Assembly: GCF_000230695.2 (NCBI RefSeq)
Contig: NC_020541.1
Span: forward strand, 2,666,001 to 2,730,000
DNA length: 64,000 bases
Source: Rhodanobacter denitrificans
GTDB lineage: Bacteria; Pseudomonadota; Gammaproteobacteria; Xanthomonadales; Rhodanobacteraceae
Reading direction: 5' to 3'
Positions 53,263-62,925 of the stretch are shown piece after piece; position 1 is the stretch's first letter; each line of letters opens with the position of its first letter. The notes beneath the pieces were generated by a model. The model did no database searches. It saw only the letters and a list, made by a program, of their open reading frames with translations, and was not told the origin of the DNA. A program made the translations under genes and the position numbers.

Positions 53263-56094
53263 TCAGAACGCCCAGCTGAAATTCACCGTACCCATCTGCG
53301 CCTGCTGGCGATCGCCGAAGTAGCGGTCGTAACCCAGTTGCAGGCTGGCGTGCGGTGTCATCTTCCAGTCCAGCGTGGTGCCGAGCATGCCGCCGTAACG
53401 CGACAGGCCGATACCCCCCACCGGGGCGAACTGGTTGATTCCGCTGAAGCTGGCATCGAATACCTCGCCGCGCATACCGAACGACTGCTGCCACAGCATG
53501 CGCCCCTGCAAGGCAAGGCTCCCGCCTCCGGCCAGCGCCCATTCGCGGGTGGCACGCAGACCCGCGCCGGCCTGCCAGCGCGCCGTGCTCTGCGCCGCCG
53601 ATTTCAGGCCAAAGCCGTATGCACCCAGCTCGTTGAAACCATCGCGCCGGATCTGCGCGTACTGCAGGTTCATGTACGGGGTGAGCTGCGTGCGGCCCAG
53701 GGCGAAGCGGTAGCCGCTTTCACCATAGGCCACGCCGTAGCGGCCATGGACGTCGCTGGCGACCCCGGCGAACTGGTTGCCCAATTGCAATTGGCGACGC
53801 ATGGTCTCGCGATAGTTGCCGATGCCGAAGCGTCCCATCGTGTACCACGAGCCGCGGATCATGCCGCCATACAGCATGCCCTCCAGGGCGTGGCTGCGCC
53901 CTTGATCCGCACTCTCGGCCAGTCGTCCCAGCCCCTGGCTCTGGCTCAGTGCATAACCGGCGACGCCGTTGCCGCCGACGCGCAGATCCTGCCCGACCAG
54001 TGCGCCGCTGAGGTCGTAGCCGACGTGCTCGTAGCCGCCACGCGACATGCCGCCGTGATAGCCAAGACCCTGCGTCCAGGCCCCGGCCTGCGGTGCATCG
54101 AGCAGGCTGTCGAAACGGTCGGACAGCGCCCGCGTGCCGGCGTCGATCGCCTCGAAGGTCATCGCCGCACTGGCCGCATGCAACTGGCCGGAAAGGCTTT
54201 CCAGCGAATGCTGCGCCGTAGCCAATGAGGCCGACTGCTGTAGGCTGGCAGCACCCGCGACAAACGCCGTCGCCACCGGCGTGGCACCCGTGGCAGCCGT
54301 ACCGGAGCCGAGCTGGGCATTGATCAGCCCGAACGCGCCGTCCACCCGCTGCGCAGCGCCATACGAAGCGGCGGTGTACGTCATGCCCTGCACCGCCGTA
54401 GCCTGTACCTGGGTCACGTCGAGCCATGCGCTGCTGGCGTCGTAGTTGAGCGTGGCATCGAGCAGGACGACGTTGCTCGCCTTGTTCAAGGCGCTGAACG
54501 TGCCGCTCAATCCGCCGCTAGCACTGAGCACATTGGTATGCGAATTGACGACGTAACCCGGATTGGTGCCGATCACGTAGAGGTCGCCGCCGGCGAGGCT
54601 GGCCGTGCCGATGATTCGCAGCGACGAACCCAGCGATACCGCCAGTCGGCCATTGCCCTGCTGCACGTAGTTACCGCCCACGACGACGTCGCTGCCGACG
54701 GCAATGCCGCTGATTCCGAATACGCCGGCATTCGTGACATCGCCGAGAATGGTCTGTGCGCCGGCCAGCGTGCCGGCCGCCCCGATGCTGACGCTCCCGG
54801 CCAGTGACTTGGCGTTCAAGGTGCCGCCCTGCACCTGGGTCAGGCCGGTATAGCTCGCCGGCTGGATGAGATTGAGCGTGCCGCTACCCTGCTTGATCAG
54901 GCCGCCTGCACCATTGATCGGATTGCTCCAGTTGGAGGTGCCGCTGAAGTTCACCGTGACATCGCCCCAGTCGAACTTCATCGGCCCATTCACCGCGCGG
55001 CCCACGTTCAATTCGCCGTAGCCGAACACGGGATCCGGACCGGTGGCACCGAGATCATCGGCGGTGCCGAGCAGGGTCTGCCGCACCAGGTCGTTGCTGA
55101 AGTACGGGAAGGCCTGCCACACCAGTGCGGCCGCGCCGGAAACCTCCGGCGCCGCGAACGAGGTGCCGCTGACCACCCAGTAGCTCGGGCTGACGCCGGC
55201 GACCGCGCCCTTGTCGCTGACGATCACATCGCCCGGTGCGGCGAGGCAATAGTTCATCGCCCTGCCGCAGGCGTTCGAGTAACTCGCCAGCTGGGTCGGG
55301 TGATTGCTGTCGACCGCCACCGCGACCAGCCAGCCCGGCCCCAGTTGCGGCGCCAGGCTGGGCAGGCTGGCGATGTCGCTGGGGTCGCTGCGGGAGTCGT
55401 TGCCGGCCGCGAACACCACCAGCCCGCCATGCTGCAGCACGAACGGCTCGTAGGCCTGCGCGAAGGCCTGGTTGATCGAGGCCTTGGTGGTGTCCCAGTA
55501 GATGCCGCCCCAGGAGTTGTTCATCACCTGCACGCCGGCGGTGATCAGGTCCGGGTTCAGGGTCTGCGCGAAGAAGGCCGCATCCGCGGCGGTGACCGCG
55601 TTGCCCTGACCCGAGCCATCGTCCTTCGGCGCCACGTCGCTGATGATACGTGCCGAAACCAGGCTGGCAGCGGGTGCGATGCCGCCGGGAAACTTGTCGA
55701 ACGCCCCGCCGGCGGCGATCTGCGAGACCCAGGTACCGTGGCCGACCACGTCGTCGATCGCCGTGTTGTTGGCAGTCGGGTCGACGTAGAGCAACTCCTG
55801 CTTGACTCGCCCGACCAGTGCCGGGTGGTTGCGCATGATGCCGCTGTCGACCACGCCGATGGTCACGCCCGCGCCGGTGTAGCCCAGGCTGTGCGCGGCG
55901 TAGGCGTTGGTGAGTGACAACTGGGCATCCAGTGGCGGCTGGCCGGTCGGCGTGCCTGGCGGCGGCGAACTCGGTACCGTCGGCGGTGACGTCGGCTTGA
56001 CGTTGCCGCCTCCACCGCAGGCACTCAATCCCAGTGCCATGGCCACCAGCCAGGCCATTTCGCGACGCCGCAAGCCCGAGTCGAGCATATTCAT
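53263..56094 (-). CDS. Subtilisin-like autotransporter with lipoprotein signal
   Basis: A 943-residue secreted serine protease (S8) fused to an autotransporter barrel. The signal ends in a lipobox (LGLSACGGGG, Cys26). The subtilase domain (about residues 65-385) has the triad Asp83 (GVVDSGIM), His119 (GHGTWVSQ) and Ser312 (VSGTSFAAPE), plus oxyanion Asn (MNNSWGG). A passenger stalk with autotransporter-associated repeats follows (LTQVQGGTLNAKSLAGSVSI), then a C-terminal beta-barrel of about 270 residues ending NFSWAF. The protease is expected at the cell surface. Start at 56094 with AGGGGAATTG upstream. Close to the SphB1/AaaA type. Confidence 0.92.
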   Translation of the reverse strand: MNMLDSGLRRREMAWLVAMALGLSACGGGGNVKPTSPPTVPSSPPPGTPTGQPPLDAQLSLTNAYAAHSLGYTGAGVTIGVVDSGIMRNHPALVGRVKQELLYVDPTANNTAIDDVVGHGTWVSQIAAGGAFDKFPGGIAPAASLVSARIISDVAPKDDGSGQGNAVTAADAAFFAQTLNPDLITAGVQVMNNSWGGIYWDTTKASINQAFAQAYEPFVLQHGGLVVFAAGNDSRSDPSDIASLPSLAPQLGPGWLVAVAVDSNHPTQLASYSNACGRAMNYCLAAPGDVIVSDKGAVAGVSPSYWVVSGTSFAAPEVSGAAALVWQAFPYFSNDLVRQTLLGTADDLGATGPDPVFGYGELNVGRAVNGPMKFDWGDVTVNFSGTSNWSNPINGAGGLIKQGSGTLNLIQPASYTGLTQVQGGTLNAKSLAGSVSIGAAGTLAGAQTILGDVTNAGVFGISGIAVGSDVVVGGNYVQQGNGRLAVSLGSSLRIIGTASLAGGDLYVIGTNPGYVVNSHTNVLSASGGLSGTFSALNKASNVVLLDATLNYDASSAWLDVTQVQATAVQGMTYTAASYGAAQRVDGAFGLINAQLGSGTAATGATPVATAFVAGAASLQQSASLATAQHSLESLSGQLHAASAAMTFEAIDAGTRALSDRFDSLLDAPQAGAWTQGLGYHGGMSRGGYEHVGYDLSGALVGQDLRVGGNGVAGYALSQSQGLGRLAESADQGRSHALEGMLYGGMIRGSWYTMGRFGIGNYRETMRRQLQLGNQFAGVASDVHGRYGVAYGESGYRFALGRTQLTPYMNLQYAQIRRDGFNELGAYGFGLKSAAQSTARWQAGAGLRATREWALAGGGSLALQGRMLWQQSFGMRGEVFDASFSGINQFAPVGGIGLSRYGGMLGTTLDWKMTPHASLQLGYDRYFGDRQQAQMGTVNFSWAF

Positions 56095-56322
56095 CAATTC
56101 CCCTGTCGATACCGTCAGACCCCATGCATCGCCGGCGCGACGGATACGCCGCGATGCTTCCCCGCCGCGCATCTTGGCACAACGAAAATCCAATGAAACG
56201 CGCGCAAATCCTCACGACGCAAGGATTTGCGGCCGTTTGCCGAGTTTTGCGGCGGGCTGCGATAATTGCCCGGTTGTCTGTCAGGCGTTCGCGCCCCTCA
56301 CGTCTCGCAAGCGGAGTTACCC

Positions 56323-57507
56323 ATGTCGGATGTCAGCGTCGTCATCGTCGGTGCCAAGCGCACCGCCATCGGCTCCTTCCTCGGCCAGTTCACCGGCGTG
56401 CCCACCCCGAAGCTCGGCGCCACCGCGATTCGCGCCGCGCTGGAGCAGTCGGGCGTTGCCCCGGCCGACGTCGGCGAGGTGATCATGGGGTGCGTGCTGC
56501 CGGCCAACCTCGGCCAGGCGCCGGCACGCCAGGCCTCGCTGGGCGCCGATCTGCCGGCCGGCACCGGCTGCACCACCATCAACAAGGTGTGCGGCTCAGG
56601 CATGAAGGCGATCATGCTGGGCCACGACCTGATCAAGGCCGGCTCGGCGGCCATCGTGGTGGCCGGCGGCATGGAGTCGATGACCAATGCGCCGCACATG
56701 GTGCAGGCGCGCACCGGCATCCGCTACGGCGACGGCCAGCTGGTCGACCACATGGCCTGGGACGGCCTGACCAACCCGTACGACGGCAAGGCGATGGGCG
56801 TGTTCGGCGAGCTGTGCGCCGACAAGTACCACTTCACCCGCGAAGCGCAGGACGCGTTCGCGATCGAGTCGGTCAACCGGGCCAAGGCCGCGCAGCAGAA
56901 TGGCGCGTTCGCCGGCGAGATCGTGCCGGTGACGGTGAGCGGCCGCAAGGGCGACGTGGTGGTCGACACCGACGAGCAGCCCGGGCGCTCCGACGTGGCC
57001 AAGATTCCCTCGCTGAAGCCCGCCTTCCGCAAGGAGAACGGCACGATCACTGCCGCCAGCTCCTCCAGCATCTCCGACGGCGCGGCCGCCGTGGTGCTGC
57101 TGTCGGCCGACGACGCGAACAAGCGCGGCCTGAAACCGCTGGCGCGCATCGTGGCGCACGCCACCCACTCGCAGGAACCGGAGTGGTTCACCACCGCGCC
57201 GGTCGGTGCGATCCAGAAGGTACTGGACAAGGCCGGCTGGAAGGTCGACGAGGTCGACCTGTTCGAAATCAACGAGGCGTTCGCGGTGGTGGCGATGACC
57301 CCGATGAAGGAACTCGGCATCCAGCACGCCAAGCTCAACGTCAACGGCGGCGCCTGCGCCCTGGGCCATCCGATCGGCGCCAGCGGCGCGCGCCTGGTGG
57401 TGACCCTGCTGAACGCGCTGAAGGTGCGCGGGCTCAAGCGCGGGGTCGCCTCCCTGTGCATCGGCGGCGGCGAGGCGACCGCGATTGCGGTGGAATGCAT
57501 CGACTGA
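56323..57507 (+). CDS. Acetyl-CoA C-acetyltransferase (thiolase)
   Basis: A 394-residue thiolase that joins or splits acetoacetyl-CoA and acetyl-CoA. The nucleophilic Cys is in TINKVCGSGMKA (about residue 88). His lies in NVNGGACALGHPIGASGAR (about 350) and the second Cys in SLCIGGGEATA (about 381). GGAG precedes the ATG at 56323. It is not in an operon. Along with liuA and the carboxylase subunit it can consume the end product of leucine degradation. It may equally serve polyester or fatty-acid pathways. Confidence 0.9.
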   Translation: MSDVSVVIVGAKRTAIGSFLGQFTGVPTPKLGATAIRAALEQSGVAPADVGEVIMGCVLPANLGQAPARQASLGADLPAGTGCTTINKVCGSGMKAIMLGHDLIKAGSAAIVVAGGMESMTNAPHMVQARTGIRYGDGQLVDHMAWDGLTNPYDGKAMGVFGELCADKYHFTREAQDAFAIESVNRAKAAQQNGAFAGEIVPVTVSGRKGDVVVDTDEQPGRSDVAKIPSLKPAFRKENGTITAASSSSISDGAAAVVLLSADDANKRGLKPLARIVAHATHSQEPEWFTTAPVGAIQKVLDKAGWKVDEVDLFEINEAFAVVAMTPMKELGIQHAKLNVNGGACALGHPIGASGARLVVTLLNALKVRGLKRGVASLCIGGGEATAIAVECID

Positions 57508-57576
57508 CGCCGATCCATGACCAGCGCGTGATATCCAGATGACGGCTGGATAAATCTGTTTTTAATACGCCCTGAA

Positions 57577-57599
57577 GCGCCACGACAAAGATGTGGCGC
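57577..57599 (+). terminator. Hairpin between thiolase and lipoprotein genes
   Basis: GCGCCAC-GACAAAGAT-GTGGCGC, a seven-base stem 70 bases after the thiolase stop. Weak terminator or part of the lipoprotein leader. Confidence 0.4.
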
Positions 57600-57662
57600 A
57601 ATTACCGCGAAAGCGCTATTAATACACGGCCAAACGGCATTCCACGGCAAAGGAGATCCACC

Positions 57663-58028
57663 ATGAAGTTTACGCGTACCCTACTCGCCGCCGCGCTCGT
57701 CGCGCTGTTGGCGGCATGCAGCAACGGCGCGCAGGATTCCGCGCAAGACGCCCAGAAGTCGGCGGACACCGCCCAGCAGGCGGCCGACACCGCGCAGAAG
57801 GCTGCTGCAGCGGCTCCGACTGAGGCTCCGGCTGCGGCTCCGGCCACCACCGCTGCCGCTCCGGCTGCGGCTCCGGCCACCACCGCTGCGACCCCGGCCG
57901 CCGCCACCACCGCTCCGGCCGCCGCCGCAGTCGACGCTGCCGCCAAGGCTGCCGACGCTGCCAAGGACGCCGCAGGTGCGGCCAAGGACGCGGCTGACAA
58001 GGCCAAGGACGCCGTGAAGGGTCATTGA
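57663..58028 (+). CDS. Ala/Pro-rich small lipoprotein
   Basis: A 121-residue protein. Signal with lipobox (ALVALLAACSNG, Cys18). Then come helical Ala/Asp/Gln heptads (SADTAQQAADTAQKAAAAAP), a Pro/Ala/Thr low-complexity middle with imperfect repeats (EAPAAAPATTAAAPAAAPAT), and a C-terminal Ala/Lys amphipathic helix (AAKAADAAKDAAGAAKDAA). It could be a periplasmic spacer, or a coat-like or Lpp-like protein. The function is unknown. AAGGAG precedes the start and a strong terminator follows. Confidence 0.8.
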   Translation: MKFTRTLLAAALVALLAACSNGAQDSAQDAQKSADTAQQAADTAQKAAAAAPTEAPAAAPATTAAAPAAAPATTAATPAAATTAPAAAAVDAAAKAADAAKDAAGAAKDAADKAKDAVKGH

Positions 58029-58046
58029 TCCCTTGCTGGTTTCCTG

Positions 58047-58079
58047 AAAAAACGGCCGCCTCGCGCGGCCGTTTTTTTT
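58047..58079 (+). terminator. Intrinsic terminator after the lipoprotein gene
   Basis: AAAAAACGGCCGC-CTC-GCGCGGCCGTTTTTTTT: a stem of ACGGCCGC with its complement, followed by eight T. Very strong. Confidence 0.92.
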
Positions 58080-58181
58080 CGTCCATGGTTCGCCGCTCCG
58101 CCACTGATTTTGGCCGCCGGCCGACGCCCGCTATCATCCGTGGTTTGGCCTTGATGGCAGCCTATCCGTGAGTCCGCATCC

Positions 58182-59789
58182 ATGAGCGTCATTGCATCGC
58201 AGGTTGATCCGCGTTCCGCCGAATTCCAGGCCAGCAGCCGCCAGCTGCGCGCCGTGGTGGACGATCTGCAGCGCGAACTGGTGCGCAGCGCCGAGGGTGG
58301 CGGCGCCAAGGCACGCGAAAAGCACGTGGCACGCGGCAAGCTGCTGCCGCGCGAGCGCATCCGCGCCCTGCTCGACCCCGGCTCGCCGTTCCTGGAACTG
58401 TCGCCACTGGCCGCGCACGGCATGTACGACGATGCCGCGCCCGCCGCCGGCCTGATCACCGGCATCGGCCGGGTCAACGGCGTCGAGGTGGTGGTGGTCG
58501 CCAACGACGCTACCGTCAAGGGCGGCACCTACTTCCCGATCACCGTGAAGAAACACCTGCGCGCGCAGGAAGTGGCGCTGGAGAACAACCTCCCTTGCGT
58601 CTACCTGGTTGACTCCGGCGGCGCGTTCCTGCCGCTGCAGGACGAGGTGTTCCCGGACAAGGAGCACTTCGGGCGGATCTTCTACAACCAGGCGCGAATG
58701 TCCTCGCTCAACATCCCGCAGATCGCGGTGGTGATGGGCAGCTGCACGGCCGGCGGCGCCTACGTGCCGGCGATGAGCGACGAGACGATCATCGTGCGCG
58801 AGCAGGGCACCATCTTCCTCGGCGGCCCGCCGCTGGTAAAGGCCGCCACCGGCGAGGTGGTCGACGCCGAGACGCTGGGCGGCGCGGACGTGCACACGTC
58901 GATCTCCGGCGTGGCCGACCACTTTGCCGAGAACGACGCACACGCGCTGGCGATCGCGCGCGACATCGTGGGCCATCTGAACCGCACCAAGGCGATGCCG
59001 CTGGCGCTGCGCGCGCCGGTCGAGCCGAAGTATGCGGCCGAGGAGCTGTACGGGGTGATCCCGCAGGACACCCGCCGCCCGTTCGACATCCGCGAGGTGA
59101 TCGCGCGCATCGTCGACGGCTCGGAGTTCCACGAGTTCAAGGCGCGCTACGGCAAGACCCTGGTGTGCGGCTTCGCGCACATCCACGGCTACCCGGTGGG
59201 CATCGTCGCCAACAACGGCATCCTGTTTGCCGAGAGCGCGCTCAAGGGCGCGCACTTCATCGAGCTGTGCAACCAGCGCAACGTGCCGCTGGTGTTTTTG
59301 CAGAACATCACCGGCTTCATGGTCGGCAAGAAATACGAGCAGGCCGGCATCGCGAAGGACGGCGCCAAGATGGTCACCGCGGTGGCCTGCTCGCACGTGC
59401 CGAAATTCACCGTGGTGATCGGCGGCAGCTTCGGCGCCGGCAACTACGCCATGTGCGGTCGCGCCTACGGCGCGCGCTTCCTGTGGATGTGGCCGAACGC
59501 GCGCATCTCGGTGATGGGCGGCGAGCAGGCCGCGTCGGTGCTCGCCACCGTGAAGCGCGACGGCATCGAGGCCAGGGGCGGCGCGTGGTCGGCCGCCGAG
59601 GAGGAAGCGTTCAAGGTGCCGCTGCGCGAGCAGTACGAACGCCAGGGCCACCCCTACTACGCCAGTGCGCGGCTGTGGGACGACGGCGTCATCGACCCGG
59701 TCGATACCCGCCGCGTGCTCGGCCTGGCGATCTCCGCCTCGCTCAACGCGCCGATCGAGCCGCAGCACTACGGCGTGTTCCGCATGTAA
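58182..59789 (+). CDS. liuB: Acyl-CoA carboxylase beta subunit (3-methylcrotonyl-CoA carboxylase type)
   Basis: A 535-residue carboxyltransferase subunit that moves CO2 from biotin to an acyl-CoA. It carries two crotonase-like halves. [34 protein letters not shown] and [18 protein letters not shown] are in the N-half. [36 protein letters not shown] and [18 protein letters not shown] are in the C-half. These agree with methylcrotonyl-CoA carboxylase, the next step after isovaleryl-CoA dehydrogenase. The biotin-bearing alpha subunit is not in the window. The HscC gene starts 42 bases after its stop. Confidence 0.9.
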   Translation: MSVIASQVDPRSAEFQASSRQLRAVVDDLQRELVRSAEGGGAKAREKHVARGKLLPRERIRALLDPGSPFLELSPLAAHGMYDDAAPAAGLITGIGRVNGVEVVVVANDATVKGGTYFPITVKKHLRAQEVALENNLPCVYLVDSGGAFLPLQDEVFPDKEHFGRIFYNQARMSSLNIPQIAVVMGSCTAGGAYVPAMSDETIIVREQGTIFLGGPPLVKAATGEVVDAETLGGADVHTSISGVADHFAENDAHALAIARDIVGHLNRTKAMPLALRAPVEPKYAAEELYGVIPQDTRRPFDIREVIARIVDGSEFHEFKARYGKTLVCGFAHIHGYPVGIVANNGILFAESALKGAHFIELCNQRNVPLVFLQNITGFMVGKKYEQAGIAKDGAKMVTAVACSHVPKFTVVIGGSFGAGNYAMCGRAYGARFLWMWPNARISVMGGEQAASVLATVKRDGIEARGGAWSAAEEEAFKVPLREQYERQGHPYYASARLWDDGVIDPVDTRRVLGLAISASLNAPIEPQHYGVFRM

Positions 59790-59831
59790 GCTTTCGCTCC
59801 ACGCGAGACGACTTCACGGGGGAAGTCAGGG

Positions 59832-61520
59832 ATGATCGTCGGCATCGATCTGGGGACCACGCATTCGTTGATCGGCTGCCACGACGCGACGGGGCCACGG
59901 CTGTTTGCGAATGCACTGGGGGAGTTCCTGACGCCCTCGGTGGTGAGCATGGACGCGTCCGGCCAGGTCGTCGTCGGCCAGCCCGCGCGCGACCGCATGG
60001 TCAGCCATCCGCAGGCCAGCGTGGCAAATTTCAAGCGCTGGATGGGCAGCCCGCGCGAAACACGGCTTGGCGCGCACAGCTTCCGTCCGGAAGAGCTTTC
60101 CGCCCTGATCCTGCGCTCGCTGATCGCCGATGCCGAGGCGGCGCTCGGGGAAAGGATCGACGAAGCGGTGATCAGCGTGCCGGCATACTTCTCGGACGCC
60201 CAGCGCAAGGCGACCCGCGCGGCGGGCGAACTGGCCGGCATCCGCGTCGAGCGACTGATCAACGAGCCCACGGCTGCCGCGCTGGCCTATGGCCTGCGCG
60301 AGAAAGCCGATGGCGCCCGCTTCCTCGTCTTCGACCTGGGCGGCGGCACCTTCGACGTCTCGGTGCTGGAGATGTTCGAGGGCGTGGTGGAAGTGCACGC
60401 CAGCGCCGGTGACAACTTCCTCGGCGGCGAGGACTTCCTCGACCTGCTCGAACAGGCCTGCCGCGCCGACCTGAAGCTCGCCGACAGCGCGCTGGACGCA
60501 AGCCAGCGTGGCCAGTTGCGTCGCCGGCTGGAAGCGGCCAAGCGCGATCTTGGCAGCCGTGGCCAGGCACAGGTCGAGCTCTCGCTGGGTGACCGGCAGC
60601 TGGCATGGCAGATCGACGAGGACCGCTTCGCCCGGCTTGCCGACCCGCTGGTGCAGCGCATGCGCGCGCCACTGGAACGGGCGATGCGCGACGCCCGCCT
60701 GAAGCCGGAACAGCTGGACGAAATCGTGCTGGTCGGCGGCGCCAGCCGCATGCCGCTGGTCGCCAGGACGGTATCGCGCATGTTCGGCCGGCTGCCGCTG
60801 CGCCACGTGAATCCGGATCGGGCGATCGCACTGGGCGCCTGCATCGCCGCCGGGCTGAAATCGCGCGACCAGCAGCTGGAGGAGGTCATCCTCACCGACG
60901 TCTGCCCCTACTCGCTCGGTACCGAGGTGGCGCGACGGGACGAACGGGGGCGCGTGGTGACGGGATTCTTCGAGCCGATCATCCAGCGCAACAACAGCGT
61001 ACCGGTCAGTCGCGAGGAAACCTTCTGGCCGATCCACGAACGCCAGAGGCAACTCCAACTGGACGTCTACCAAGGCGAAAGCCCGCTGGTGGAAAAGAAC
61101 ATCAAGCTGGGCGCATTGACGGTAGACATCGACCCCGCGCTGCCGATCGCGCAGAACGCGGTGACCGTACGTTTCACCTACGACATCAACGGCGTGCTGC
61201 AGGTCGAGGCGCGCGTGCATGCCGACGACCGCCGCTACGAACTGCTGCTGGAACAGAACCCCGGCCTGCTCGATGCGCAGCAGATCCGCGAGCGTCTGGC
61301 CGCGCTGAATGACATCAAGATCCATCCCCGCAGCAAGCAGGAAAACCTCGCCGTGCTGGCGCGCGCCGAGCGCCTGTACGAGGAACACCTGCTTGCACGG
61401 GACCAGCTGCAGGAGTGGATCGCGCGTTTCCGCGCCGCGCTGGAAAGCCAGGACGACGCCCTCATCCGCGAGCATCGCCGCGAGTTCGCCCGCGCGCTGG
61501 ACACGCTGGAGTCCGCCTGA
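59832..61520 (+). CDS. hscC: HscC-type Hsp70 chaperone
   Basis: A 562-residue Hsp70. ATPase motifs: [18 protein letters not shown] (residues 1-18), [17 protein letters not shown] and [18 protein letters not shown]. The substrate-binding part is short (about residues 375-500, ending near [15 protein letters not shown]), without the long C-terminal lid of DnaK. This is the form of HscC, a specialised chaperone. The next gene overlaps its stop by one base (TGATG) and encodes a J-like membrane protein, its likely partner. Confidence 0.9.
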   Translation: MIVGIDLGTTHSLIGCHDATGPRLFANALGEFLTPSVVSMDASGQVVVGQPARDRMVSHPQASVANFKRWMGSPRETRLGAHSFRPEELSALILRSLIADAEAALGERIDEAVISVPAYFSDAQRKATRAAGELAGIRVERLINEPTAAALAYGLREKADGARFLVFDLGGGTFDVSVLEMFEGVVEVHASAGDNFLGGEDFLDLLEQACRADLKLADSALDASQRGQLRRRLEAAKRDLGSRGQAQVELSLGDRQLAWQIDEDRFARLADPLVQRMRAPLERAMRDARLKPEQLDEIVLVGGASRMPLVARTVSRMFGRLPLRHVNPDRAIALGACIAAGLKSRDQQLEEVILTDVCPYSLGTEVARRDERGRVVTGFFEPIIQRNNSVPVSREETFWPIHERQRQLQLDVYQGESPLVEKNIKLGALTVDIDPALPIAQNAVTVRFTYDINGVLQVEARVHADDRRYELLLEQNPGLLDAQQIRERLAALNDIKIHPRSKQENLAVLARAERLYEEHLLARDQLQEWIARFRAALESQDDALIREHRREFARALDTLESA

Positions 61521-62905
61521 TGTCGCCGTTCGAGCTGCTCGGGCTGGCGGCGGATGCCGACGAGCGCGCGATCAAGCGTGCCTATGCGCAGCGCTTGCGG
61601 GCCACCCGCCCGGAGGACGACCCGCAGGGGTTCCAGCGCCTGCATGCCGCCTACCAGGCGGCACTGCAGCACTGCCGGGCATGCATGACCGGCGAACTGG
61701 CAGCGTCTTTCAACCCGCCGATGGACCGATCGGTTCTCGTGCCGACACGGTCGGAGCCCCTGCCCGCCGCGCCGGAGCCACCGACGCTTCCGCATGTCAA
61801 CCCCGACGCCTTCTGCACCGCCGCGTTCGAACTCGCCGCGGCCGGCGACGCGCCGGCGCTGCAGGCATGGCTGGCCGGCCGGCCGGAGCTGTGGTCGCTG
61901 CAGCGCAAGGCCCACACCGGCCATGCCCTGATGGAAAAGCTCTACCGGCAGGTCCCGCCGATGCCGGCCGACTGCCTGGCAACCCTGCTGCGTTTCTTCG
62001 ACCTCGACCACGCCCTGGCCGGGCACGATCCGCTGGCCCTGCTGCAACTGGAGCGGCGCACACGACTGGCCTGGCAACTGGAAGTCGCCGACCGGGAGGT
62101 CCTGGCCGCGCGCCTGGCCATCCGCAGCTCCTCGCAGCGCCGGCGGGCGCACTGGATCGTGCGGCTGCTGATGCGTCCGTTCCGCTGGCCGCGGGTGCTG
62201 TTCGTCGGCATGAACAGCGCCAATGCCGGACTCATCGCCGACTTCGTCGACGGCGTGAGCGACAACCATCCGGAGGATCTTCCCGCCGCCATCAACCGTC
62301 GCCAGCTTGCCTTCTGGCGCGCGGCGGCCGAACGCGATCGGGTCACTCGCCCGCGACTGATCCTCGGCGGCGCACGCAGCGCGGCGATGCTGCTGCTCGG
62401 CATGCTGCTGGCGCCACTGCTGAGCCAGTGGTTCAGCGGCCGCATGTCGTTTCAAACGATGCTGATCGCGATCGGCATGCTGATGATCCCCAGCGCGCTG
62501 TGGGCCCTGTGGATGGCCTGGTCGCTGCTCGTTTCCTGGTATCTCCGGCCCGAATGCATGACCGCGCGCCGCTCCGTGCGCGCGTACCTGGTGCCGGCGC
62601 TGTGCGCGGGCGGCGTGGTCCTTGGCGCAGAAGGGCTGGACGGGTTCGGTCTCGTCCTGATCGCGCCGGCCTTCTGGTTGGCCGTGCGTCGCTACTGGTA
62701 CCGCCACGCGAGTCGGCACGCGCTGCTTCGCTCGGGCCACGTGCGGCTGATGAGCCTGCTGGCCATTCCCGTGCTGCACGGCGTACTGAACGCCGGGCGG
62801 GGCGGTGAACTGGTGTCCTTCGGCGAGATCATCGCCGCGTTGGCCATGCTGGCCTGGACGGCCGACCTGCGGAAGCAGCGCCAGCGCAGCGCCGAAGCGG
62901 GATGA
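61520..62905 (+). CDS. J-domain-like membrane protein, partner of HscC
   Basis: A 461-residue protein. The first 60 residues resemble a J domain (FELLGLAADADERAIKRAYA, then QRLRATRPEDDPQGFQRLHA), but the HPD tripeptide is replaced by RPE. A helical region follows. The C-terminal half has about five membrane helices (AAMLLLGMLLAPLLSQWF, MLIAIGMLMIPSALWALW). E. coli hscC lies near djlB/djlC, which have a related layout. The protein probably recruits HscC to the membrane. Whether the altered motif can stimulate ATPase is open. Confidence 0.8.
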   Translation: MSPFELLGLAADADERAIKRAYAQRLRATRPEDDPQGFQRLHAAYQAALQHCRACMTGELAASFNPPMDRSVLVPTRSEPLPAAPEPPTLPHVNPDAFCTAAFELAAAGDAPALQAWLAGRPELWSLQRKAHTGHALMEKLYRQVPPMPADCLATLLRFFDLDHALAGHDPLALLQLERRTRLAWQLEVADREVLAARLAIRSSSQRRRAHWIVRLLMRPFRWPRVLFVGMNSANAGLIADFVDGVSDNHPEDLPAAINRRQLAFWRAAAERDRVTRPRLILGGARSAAMLLLGMLLAPLLSQWFSGRMSFQTMLIAIGMLMIPSALWALWMAWSLLVSWYLRPECMTARRSVRAYLVPALCAGGVVLGAEGLDGFGLVLIAPAFWLAVRRYWYRHASRHALLRSGHVRLMSLLAIPVLHGVLNAGRGGELVSFGEIIAALAMLAWTADLRKQRQRSAEAG

Positions 62906-62925
62906 CCCGGGCCGCCAACCCGTCG

